A program made the position numbers and the translations under genes. Below, in pieces: positions 1-6,257 of a stretch of 64,000 nt of DNA. Every line of letters begins with the position of its first letter. Positions within the stretch are counted from its first letter, which is position 1. Origin of the DNA: Cytobacillus oceanisediminis (lineage in GTDB: Bacteria > Bacillota > Bacilli > Bacillales > Cytobacillaceae); assembly GCF_007830235.1 (NCBI RefSeq), contig NZ_VLKI01000018.1:1-64000 (forward strand). Direction: 5' to 3'. The notes below the pieces were generated by a model, which was not told the DNA's origin, searched no databases, and worked only from the letters and a program-made list of their open reading frames with translations.

Positions 1-342
1 AACTTGAAAAGCTGGATTTATTAATTCTCGATGAGCTGGGTTACATTCCTCTACATAAACAAGGTGGAGAATTATTATTCCAGGTTATTTCAATGTGTTA
101 TGAGGCAAAAAGCATTATTATTACCACTAATCTTCAGTTCGGTCAGTGGAACCATGTCTTTGGCGACCCAATCTTGACGGAAGCAGTCATTGACCGACTG
201 ATCCATCATTCTCATCTGGTAGTCTTCAACGGCGATAGTCATCGTTATAAAGAGTCTATATTACAGAACTAGATATACTGTTGGCAGGTGGCTACATTAT
301 TAACTGCCGTTTCATGCATTTTTTGCTTGCCAAATACAGGTC
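1..342 (+). mobile_element. IS21-family insertion sequence, right end (partial)
   Basis: The left edge of the window holds the 3' end of an IS21-family element: the end of istB and about 70 bp of terminal sequence. Read from outside inward, the end would begin TGACCTGTATTTGGCAAGC, which fits the TG...CA termini of the family. I infer the junction at about 342, because the FtsK-like protein encoded on the minus strand loses its family sequence there. The exact junction and target duplication cannot be confirmed without the other end. Confidence 0.7.
3..272 (+). CDS. istB: IS21-family transposition helper ATPase IstB (C-terminal part)
   Basis: Partial open frame of 89 residues running in from the left edge and ending at TAG. 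It carries the Walker B-like motif LLILDELGYIP, followed by ITTNLQFGQW and AVIDRLIHHS, the characteristic end of IstB, the DnaA/AAA+ helper that assists the IstA transposase in target selection. The N-terminal Walker A part is outside the window. The gene belongs to the IS that interrupts the neighbouring FtsK-like gene, not to the prophage itself. Confidence 0.9.
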   Translation, partial: LEKLDLLILDELGYIPLHKQGGELLFQVISMCYEAKSIIITTNLQFGQWNHVFGDPILTEAVIDRLIHHSHLVVFNGDSHRYKESILQN

Positions 343-1109
343 ATCTCTTCTTTAACATTCTCAAGGGCTTCTAATGCTTCCTCAACATCCGTTGCAAAGT
401 TCTTTACTTGTTTCAAATGTTCAAAGTTACTAAACTCTAAACCACCTTTTAAATCAATCAGAGTAAACTTTACGTTTTCTGGATTGTTATGAAGTAAAAC
501 AGTTGCAATTAAATTAAGGACATTTGATTTCCCCATATCCGTAGCCCCACCAATTAGGACGTGTGATGCAACATCAAAATCAATCTTTACAACATTTTGT
601 AAACTAACCCCTAAAGGGACTTCCCATTTATTAAGATTCTTGAACATATCTTCTGTAAATTTGTATTGAGTCTGCAAACCTTCATCATAAACCCTAATTT
701 TCAACATTCCATCATACTCAAATTCAATTTCTTTATTTAACTGAACACGATTATTAATAATGTCCTTTATCTGTTTCAAGATATTTTGATTTAGTTTTAA
801 ATTTTTAAAGTCCTTTAGTTCAATTTCCCTAACGCTGCTATTATTTAATCCATCTTTAAACTTTCCGTATTTGTCTGTGAAATCATGTAATTCAAGTCCT
901 AATGGAATTTTGTAGACATACTCTGTATATTTGGATTTTTTATTGTAACTTCTGCGATATAAGCGAATTTTTTCTTCTTTTGTGTACAAACCACAATTCT
1001 CTGCAATCTTTAAGATCTTATCACCATCATTATTGGAAATTGTTTTATAATAATAACTTGCACCCATGACTCCTAACATACTTCCAGTAGTCAATATTTC
1101 AAACAGCAC
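312..1109 (-). pseudogene. FtsK/SpoIIIE-type DNA translocase, truncated by IS21 element
   Basis: The frame starts at GTG after AAAGGAG. It has one N-terminal hydrophobic stretch (about residues 5-20), then a long linker, then the start of an FtsK_SpoIIIE ATPase domain. That domain shows Walker A GGATDMGKS (about residues 187-195) and Walker B FTLIDLKGG (about 215-223). The family sequence stops at about residue 255 and the last residues come from IS DNA. The C-terminal half of the ATPase domain is missing, so the product is probably inactive. Similar FtsK-like genes sit after the lysis module in Bacillus Wbeta/gamma-type phages and in ICEs (ConQ/YdcQ). Here the gene follows the lysis and accessory block, which fits a phage or ICE-derived origin. 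Confidence 0.75.
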
Positions 1110-1128
1110 TCCACCACGCTCCTTTCGG

Positions 1129-1144
1129 TATATCTATAGATATA
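1129..1144. promoter_or_regulatory. 16-bp perfect palindrome upstream of ftsK-like gene
   Basis: TATATCTATAGATATA lies 20 bp upstream of the FtsK-like start, in the region divergent from the Xre gene. Its position suggests an operator for the adjacent Xre regulator. This is inference from location and symmetry only. Confidence 0.35.
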
Positions 1145-1385
1145 GTCCCAAGATAAACGAATACGAATAGGTAGGCGAAAAAGGTAGATTTAACAACTTG
1201 TGGTACTAGATATTAACTATTCGCTTTGTTAAGTTTTTCAGTGTTTGTTAATGCGTATAGTAGAGTGTATGGGTAAATGACCCAAAAGTTATCTTGTACT
1301 CATAATTTTTTTTGGATTTTAATTAAAATTAAATTTGAAAGGAATTTGTACAAATGGAATAGAATACCTTTTCAGAGGTGTTCTT

Positions 1386-1586
1386 ATGAAGAGTAATATT
1401 GGAGAATTAATTGAGGAAAGAGGATACATGAAGAAATACATAGCAAAACAATTAGAAATAACACCTAACCAATTGTCTAACTGGATCAGTGGTAAATCTC
1501 ATCCTACAATGGAAAAAGCCTTTAAACTTGCTGATTTATTAAATGTAAAAGTTGATGATCTATATGACCGCACAGAACAGGAGTAA
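1386..1586 (+). CDS. Xre-family helix-turn-helix regulator (66 aa)
   Basis: Small Cro/CI-type HTH protein. The helix-turn-helix is KKYIAKQLEITPNQLSNWIS, followed by PTMEKAFKLADLLNVKVDDLY, the usual end of an HTH_3 domain. I place the start at ATG 1386 because AGAGGTG lies 5 nt upstream; a longer frame from 1335 has no ribosome site. It is divergent from the FtsK-like gene and heads a rightward cluster with the 87-aa and GNAT genes. It probably controls this accessory block or the divergent promoter region, which contains a 16-bp palindrome. Confidence 0.8.
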   Translation: MKSNIGELIEERGYMKKYIAKQLEITPNQLSNWISGKSHPTMEKAFKLADLLNVKVDDLYDRTEQE

Positions 1587-1588
1587 TT

Positions 1589-1852
1589 ATGAAAGTTGTA
1601 ATTCAAACAATACTCAACATTGAAGGAAACAGAGGCTACCGAAGTGGAGAATTTTTTGTTCGGGACAGCGATTTTAAAAAGGAACCAAACTTTGCTGTTG
1701 CTGTGATTGCCTATGAATGGATCCAGCAACAAATTAGAGAGTCCGGCTGCAGGGAAACAATTATTGAAAAGGTTACTTGGAATGAAGAGCATGATATTAC
1801 TGAAGATGTAAAACAGATCAGCCCCGTTATCAAGGATGATTTGCCTTTTTGA
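1589..1852 (+). CDS. Hypothetical protein (87 aa) in Xre-GNAT cluster
   Basis: The start lies 2 bp after the Xre stop, so it is very likely cotranscribed and translationally coupled (GGAG upstream overlaps the Xre end). The 87 residues are soluble and acidic at the C-terminus, with no membrane segment or motif I recognise. The downstream GNAT frame begins at its stop. No function is assigned. Confidence 0.6.
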   Translation: MKVVIQTILNIEGNRGYRSGEFFVRDSDFKKEPNFAVAVIAYEWIQQQIRESGCRETIIEKVTWNEEHDITEDVKQISPVIKDDLPF

Positions 1853-1887
1853 ACACGATAATATTACTTAAGAAAAGGAATATTTTC

Positions 1888-2376
1888 ATGAAATCAGAAG
1901 CAGAAAAGCTAATATTAATTAAATTTGGAATCCCTAAAATTGTAGGTATGAATGAGAAGGATTTAATACTAGAAACAAATGCAAAAAAGATAGCAGGAAC
2001 TAGCGAAGAAGATTATTTTTGTATTGATAACAGCTATAAATTTTGTCTGTTAAATAAAGGTGAGCCTATCTTTTCCATGGACTTTTTTAAACCTAATCAA
2101 AGACTCCAAGGCTTACGTAATGATGGACAATACATTAAATTAGAGCTTCTATATGTTCATAAAAATAGCTTACGAAAAAAAGGAATTGCCACTTATTATA
2201 TGAATAGACTTGTGCAGTACGCAAAAGAGGAAGGGGTTACTCACATAAAAGTTGATGCTAATCCTACCGCAGATAATTTTACAAAAGATAAAAAGGATAA
2301 TGCTTTAAATAAAGAACAGCTAATTTCCTTTTACAAAAAGTTCGAGGATAAAGAAATAAAAATAGAGATTTTATAA
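1888..2376 (+). CDS. GNAT-family N-acetyltransferase-like protein
   Basis: 162 residues from ATG 1888 (AAAGGA upstream; an extended TTG frame from 1849 lacks a ribosome site). The acetyl-CoA binding signature is LRKKGIATYYMNRLVQYA (R-x-x-G-I-A), and the C-terminal strand ITHIKVDAN-type segment fits the GNAT fold. The N-terminal region is divergent. The substrate is unknown. It is third in the Xre/87-aa/GNAT cluster, a cargo block on the strand opposite the lytic genes, so expression in the lysogen is likely. Confidence 0.7.
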   Translation: MKSEAEKLILIKFGIPKIVGMNEKDLILETNAKKIAGTSEEDYFCIDNSYKFCLLNKGEPIFSMDFFKPNQRLQGLRNDGQYIKLELLYVHKNSLRKKGIATYYMNRLVQYAKEEGVTHIKVDANPTADNFTKDKKDNALNKEQLISFYKKFEDKEIKIEIL

Positions 2377-2400
2377 GCCATTTTATTCACAAATTAGACA

Positions 2401-2550
2401 CAGACAACTCATACCATAAAAAGGTAAAATTCAGATAGTGTGATACCGCCAGTACACACTAGGGTGGATGGTTATTGTGGTATATGACTTCCCATCATTT
2501 GTGCTTCTCCTTATTAAGACCAACCAGTTTCCCGATGGTTGGTTTTTAAT
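2401..2550 (+). ncRNA. Possible small structured RNA or leader ending in a terminator
   Basis: Between the GNAT gene and the lipoprotein lies AGTGTG...CACACT (2438-2461), then a perfect terminator ACCAACCA...TGGTTGGT with TTTTTAA (2519-2547). A short frame (GTG about 2477) would read through the terminator and has no clear ribosome site. The layout resembles a short RNA, but no strong promoter is visible. It could also simply be the GNAT operon terminator. Confidence 0.3.
2519..2550 (+). terminator. Intrinsic terminator after GNAT gene
   Basis: 8-bp perfect stem ACCAACCA/TGGTTGGT with a 9-nt loop, followed by TTTTTAA. Confidence 0.8.
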
Positions 2551-2681
2551 TTGTAAAAAGAACCTTACCAAAAATTTAATCACCCTCCATGTTACAATTT
2601 TAACAGTTATAGGAAAAATACATGGTCATATTTCCTATAAAGTGGTATTATTTTCAATGTAAAACTATTGGGGGGATTATT

Positions 2682-3515
2682 TTGAAAAATTTAGTTAAAG
2701 GGTTTCTTATTTTTATTCTTCTCTTCTCCTTAGCTGCATGCGGGTCAGAGAGTACAAGTGGCTCAAATGAGGAAAAGACAAATACTAAAGATGAAGATAA
2801 GTCATCAGGAAAGCTATTGACTAAAGAAGAGTTTGAAAAAATGTATACTGATCCAAAAAAATACAAAGGGTCAAAAGTGGAATTTTACGCTAAGGTTTTT
2901 GTTGAACCAGAAAAAGATGATGATGGCACATACCTACAAGTTTATGCAAATAATAATGGCGAGAGAAATACAATCGTTGGTATTGGTGACCCGGATCTAG
3001 ATGTTAAAATAGATGATGTTATTCTGGTTAAAGGTACTGTAGAAGATGTGTTCGAAGGAGAAAATGCATTAGGTGGGACAATTACAGCTCCTGCAATTAA
3101 AGCTGAATCAATAGAAAAGTCGGATTACGCAACAGCTTTTGCACCAGCTCTAAAAACTGTTGATGTTAATAAAGAAATTGATCAACATGGTTATATTGTG
3201 AAACTGAATAAGATTGAAGTAGCAGAGTCAGAAACAAGGTTATATGTTAAAATCACAAATAATACTGATACCAATATCTCCTTTTACAGCTTTAATGCTA
3301 AGGTAGTATCAGGAAACCAACAATTCGAAATCCAAGATAATTATGAAGCTGGCTATCCTGAAGTCCAATCTGATATTTTACCAGGTGTTGAAAGTGAAGG
3401 GATCGTAGTTTTCCCAGCGATTCCAGACTCAGGAACTGTAAAAGTACTATTCGAAGGTTCATCCGAAAACTATGAACTAGAGTTTAAACCTTTTGAATTT
3501 GAAGTCACATACTAA
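2682..3515 (+). CDS. Secreted lipoprotein with OB-like and DUF4352-like domains
   Basis: 277 residues from TTG 2682, which sits 6 nt after GGGGGGA. The signal peptide ends in the lipobox LAAC followed by a Ser/Glu/Lys-rich linker. Residues about 45-140 resemble an OB-fold (LTKEEFEKMYTDPKKYKGS...), and about 160-277 look like a DUF4352/Telokin-type Ig-like domain (DQHGYIVKLNKIEVAESETRLYVKITN). Such lipoproteins are common in Bacillus prophages and conjugative elements. It probably sits on the outer face of the lysogen's membrane as a conversion gene. A strong terminator follows directly. Confidence 0.75.
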   Translation: MKNLVKGFLIFILLFSLAACGSESTSGSNEEKTNTKDEDKSSGKLLTKEEFEKMYTDPKKYKGSKVEFYAKVFVEPEKDDDGTYLQVYANNNGERNTIVGIGDPDLDVKIDDVILVKGTVEDVFEGENALGGTITAPAIKAESIEKSDYATAFAPALKTVDVNKEIDQHGYIVKLNKIEVAESETRLYVKITNNTDTNISFYSFNAKVVSGNQQFEIQDNYEAGYPEVQSDILPGVESEGIVVFPAIPDSGTVKVLFEGSSENYELEFKPFEFEVTY

Positions 3516-3521
3516 TATGGA

Positions 3522-3556
3522 TAAAGCCCCTCACAATTAAGTGAGGGGCTTTTTGA
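3522..3556 (+). terminator. Intrinsic terminator of lipoprotein gene
   Basis: AAAGCCCCTCAC...GTGAGGGGCTTTTT, a 10-12 bp stem with a T run. Confidence 0.9.
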
Positions 3557-3641
3557 AATTGGACGTTTATTTTTTTTCATTAAATAATATGCAAATAACT
3601 TGGTAAATTTGTGATAAATAATTTTCTAAGTATGCCCTATG

Positions 3642-3668
3642 CCCCCTCTATAGAGAAGGGTTTTTTAA
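3642..3668 (+). terminator. Second terminator-like hairpin
   Basis: CCCCTCTATAGAGAAGGG followed by TTTTTT. It lies about 100 bp beyond the first terminator and upstream of the small membrane-protein gene. It may limit read-through. Confidence 0.5.
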
Positions 3669-3745
3669 TTTCTAATTTAGCCAAAGCACAGGAAGGCATA
3701 AGAAAAATCAAATGGCATAGAGTGTAAGTAAAAGGGGATGATTTT

Positions 3746-3940
3746 ATGAAAGTTTGGATCTCATTATTACTTGGATTGGTAATCTGCATCATACTTTCTT
3801 ACTTATTCCTTGATTATAACGTTTGGACAACACATCAAATGGGGGAAAACAGTGAATCAAATGGCTTCTTGATAATAGTTGCTGTGTTTATTTTGATATA
3901 TGTATTCTGGAAATTGATTGAAAGAAAAAAAGAGTCATAA
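3746..3940 (+). CDS. Small membrane protein (64 aa)
   Basis: AAAGGGGATG lies 7 nt before the ATG. Two hydrophobic segments (about residues 4-23 and 42-60) flank a short polar loop, and the tail is basic (ERKKES). The family is not recognised. It is the last rightward gene before the convergent lysis cassette, which is a typical position for lysogenic-conversion or superinfection-exclusion membrane peptides. That role is inferred from position only. Confidence 0.6.
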   Translation: MKVWISLLLGLVICIILSYLFLDYNVWTTHQMGENSESNGFLIIVAVFILIYVFWKLIERKKES

Positions 3941-3959
3941 TAAACTCTTCAAATAAAGG

Positions 3960-3992
3960 GTGCCCCTCCAATTAAGGAAGGGCTGATTTTCT
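3960..3992. terminator. Terminator between convergent membrane peptide and amidase genes
   Basis: GCCCCTCC...GGAAGGGC with T-rich sequence on the plus-strand side (TGATTTTCTTTATTTTTT). Confidence 0.7.
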
Positions 3993-4748
3993 TTATTTTT
4001 TATCACCTATAATTAATACACGGTCTAAAGCTGTATAAATCAAACCAATTGCATCATCAAGTGGTAACTCACCTTTTAATAAACTTGCTCTATGTTCAGA
4101 TGAAATTGCTTCATCTCCATGTACGGCTTTATTAGCAAGGCGATTCAACACACGAGAAGTAGCATTGATCATTTCTGTATTTGAAGGTTTATACATTCTA
4201 TTTGCCTCCTTTTTCTCCTCTACAACTGCTGCATTTACTTTATCTAATTTAATCCTTTCCTCAGCACATGAATTAATAAAACCCTGCCACCTTTTCAAGA
4301 GGTTTGTAGGACAGTTTTTACCGCTCCAATGTTTATGAGGAACAACTTTTTGAATTGGAATATTAAACTGCTTCATTAATTGAGCAGTAATAATAGCAGC
4401 ATTTTGAACGGATTTTTCAAAGTTCCCATCAGAATTTACACATATTTCAATTCCTATTGATTTTCGATTACCATCTCCAAAAGTACCATCTCCAGCATGC
4501 ATTCCAGCTTCATCAAAAGGCAGAGATTGATAACATGAGTCCTCATCTACCTGTAAATGCCAAGAAGCTTGTCGGCTATTTCCATTAGCTTGCAATTTCG
4601 CATGCGCAAGATCATTTGCTCCTTTTGCTGTATTTGCTGTTTCATGAATAGTTATGTATTCAGGGTTCATTTTAAAAGTTACTTTCTTCCCATTAACCGT
4701 GTATTTCGGTTTCTTGTTTTCCGGAATAAACATGTGAATAATTTTCAT
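3993..4748 (-). CDS. Phage endolysin, N-acetylmuramoyl-L-alanine amidase (Amidase_2)
   Basis: 251 residues. The N-terminal Amidase_2 domain (about 1-155) has zinc ligands H35 in ITIHETANT, H138 in VPHKHWSG and C146. It would cleave the amide bond between MurNAc and L-Ala in the host wall at lysis. The C-terminal about 60 residues (PSNTEMINATSRVLNRL ... LPLDDAIGLIYTALDRV) resemble the tail domain of several Bacillus endolysins, probably a wall-binding or assembly domain. The start codon overlaps the holin stop (TAATG), so the two are coupled. No signal peptide is present, consistent with holin-dependent release. Confidence 0.93.
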   Translation of the reverse strand: MKIIHMFIPENKKPKYTVNGKKVTFKMNPEYITIHETANTAKGANDLAHAKLQANGNSRQASWHLQVDEDSCYQSLPFDEAGMHAGDGTFGDGNRKSIGIEICVNSDGNFEKSVQNAAIITAQLMKQFNIPIQKVVPHKHWSGKNCPTNLLKRWQGFINSCAEERIKLDKVNAAVVEEKKEANRMYKPSNTEMINATSRVLNRLANKAVHGDEAISSEHRASLLKGELPLDDAIGLIYTALDRVLIIGDKK

Positions 4749-5128
4749 TACTTACTACCCCTTTTACCAACTTTATTCTTATCAAAGAATTTGGTTAGAA
4801 ACTTAATGTCAATTCCAATGCGACTAAAATTTTCAATAATGCTCATACCTTCATAAGCTACAATCATTCCTACACCTAATTTGACAAGTAATCCATTTAC
4901 TCCAAAATAAGCATCACAGAAAACTAAAAAAGCCAGTGCTACAAACTCACCAACTTTTCTAATCATTCCTATGTAATTAATCGAACTGTTAAGTTTTCTT
5001 TCTACTCCAGCAGCTAATAAACCCGTTACAATATCAAAAATAATAAAAGCTAAAGCTACATACCATATATTGCCGACAAAATCATAAATACTAATTGGCA
5101 TTAAAAACATCTCCTTTGCCTGTTGCAT
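4748..5128 (-). CDS. Phage holin (toxin-secretion/phage-lysis holin family)
   Basis: 126 residues from ATG 5128, with GGGGTGGTGG just upstream; a longer frame to 5194 would read through a terminator. It has three hydrophobic segments (around 20-38, 55-75, 78-96), the motif AFIIFDIVTGLLAAGV typical of Phage_holin_4 proteins, and a basic C-terminus (KVGKRGSK). It forms the membrane lesion that releases the amidase encoded downstream. A terminator hairpin separates this pair from the tail operon. Confidence 0.88.
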   Translation of the reverse strand: MQQAKEMFLMPISIYDFVGNIWYVALAFIIFDIVTGLLAAGVERKLNSSINYIGMIRKVGEFVALAFLVFCDAYFGVNGLLVKLGVGMIVAYEGMSIIENFSRIGIDIKFLTKFFDKNKVGKRGSK

Positions 5129-5172
5129 GATTCCACCACCCCTGATATTGTTTAAGAAGTGGGTACAACCAC

Positions 5173-5215
5173 AAAAAAGACTACTCTCGGTCAAATGATG
5201 GGTAGTCTTTTTTTA
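5173..5215 (-). terminator. Intrinsic terminator between tail operon and lysis cassette
   Basis: A6-GACTACTC ... GGGTAGTC-T7 just after the 154-aa gene, in the lytic direction. It would stop host polymerase before holin and amidase unless it is read through. Confidence 0.75.
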
Positions 5216-5222
5216 TTCCGTT

Positions 5223-5687
5223 TTATACTTTTGTTAATAATGGAGAGTCCATTAAATGTGAAGGTAAAACATCTCCATCTACCCTTTCAGGTAATAAATC
5301 CACTCCTGCAGACTTAAACACTAAGTCAACTAATTCAGAGCAATAAACCCTATTCACATTGTTTACAAATCCTACCCCATCATAATTAGCCAACAATTTA
5401 AAAAACCACTCGGCAATCTCCAAGTAGTCATAACTAACACCTATAAATTTTTTACCATTTGTATATATTAATTCTTTTTGCTGCCAAGTTAAATCACATC
5501 TCATGATTATGTATATATCATCATTTGTTACTGGTCTAATTCTGGTCTTAATGAATCTATCTGCTTCTAATATCATATTCTCTGACATTGCTATTCCAAC
5601 ATGAGTATACGGTGACTTTGTTAATCTGTTAATAATTTTACTGTTCCATGACTGTCCTCTAAAAAATACAATATCTCCTGTCTGCAT
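5223..5687 (-). CDS. Permuted papain-like (NlpC/P60 superfamily, YiiX-type) protein
   Basis: 154 residues. GDIVFFRG near the N-terminus, then H29 in SPYTHVGIAM, and C116 in RVYCSELVDLVF: His before Cys is the order of circularly permuted papain-fold enzymes such as YiiX/YaeF. Family members are amidases, peptidases or acyltransferases. Placed between tail fibre genes and holin, it may act on peptidoglycan or lipid during entry or lysis. No signal peptide is present. The substrate cannot be read from sequence. Confidence 0.7.
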   Translation of the reverse strand: MQTGDIVFFRGQSWNSKIINRLTKSPYTHVGIAMSENMILEADRFIKTRIRPVTNDDIYIIMRCDLTWQQKELIYTNGKKFIGVSYDYLEIAEWFFKLLANYDGVGFVNNVNRVYCSELVDLVFKSAGVDLLPERVDGDVLPSHLMDSPLLTKV

Positions 5688-5704
5688 ATTTTACACATTC
5701 TCTC

Positions 5705-6244
5705 TTAGTTGAACCGAATGGATTTCAACTCATCTATTGATTGGTATGATGTTGTTAATATGGTTTCTTTAAGACTCCAATACCTACCTATGCTACTTCT
5801 CTTATGATTTTCACCAGACATACATATTGCAATAAACTCATCTTTAGTGAAGTTTTTAACACCGTTATTAGATGTTTTCCAAATTACTGATGTAATTGAA
5901 GGATTAAGCAAGAATAAACTTAATTGTTGATTGAAGTTAGTTTGATCTTTGTAATCAAATTCAAAATGATCTCCATTATGCTCAAAGCCTTTTATGATGT
6001 ATGTATTACATTCTTCTGACAGTTCCTTTAACTTAAGTTGCTTAATAAAGTCTATAACCTCTTCTTTATAAATCTCATCTTGTGCTTCATCAACTACAAT
6101 ATAACTTCCTCGAAAACCTTCATAAGTTACCGTGTCTTCATCTGCCTTTACTGATACCTTGTTAATCTCACATATAGAAGAAGAGACACACATAATGGTG
6201 TCTACAACTTCAAAGTTTTCATTATATATTACTAACTTTTCCAC
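5705..6244 (-). CDS. Tail-associated protein with DUF4376-like C-terminus
   Basis: 179 residues directly after the tail spike gene. The C-terminal half (KGFEHNGDHFEFDYKDQ ... NFTKDEFIAICMSG) resembles DUF4376-type domains, which often accompany tail fibre genes and are thought to help fibre assembly. The N-terminal half is not recognised. No membrane segment is seen. The position between spike and lysis genes supports a tail-tip or fibre-accessory role. Confidence 0.55.
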   Translation of the reverse strand: MEKLVIYNENFEVVDTIMCVSSSICEINKVSVKADEDTVTYEGFRGSYIVVDEAQDEIYKEEVIDFIKQLKLKELSEECNTYIIKGFEHNGDHFEFDYKDQTNFNQQLSLFLLNPSITSVIWKTSNNGVKNFTKDEFIAICMSGENHKRSSIGRYWSLKETILTTSYQSIDELKSIRFN

Positions 6245-6257
6245 TTGATGTCCCTCC

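Noticed and set aside
2468..2662. 64-aa frame upstream of the lipoprotein
   Set aside because: It reads through a perfect terminator and lacks a ribosome site.
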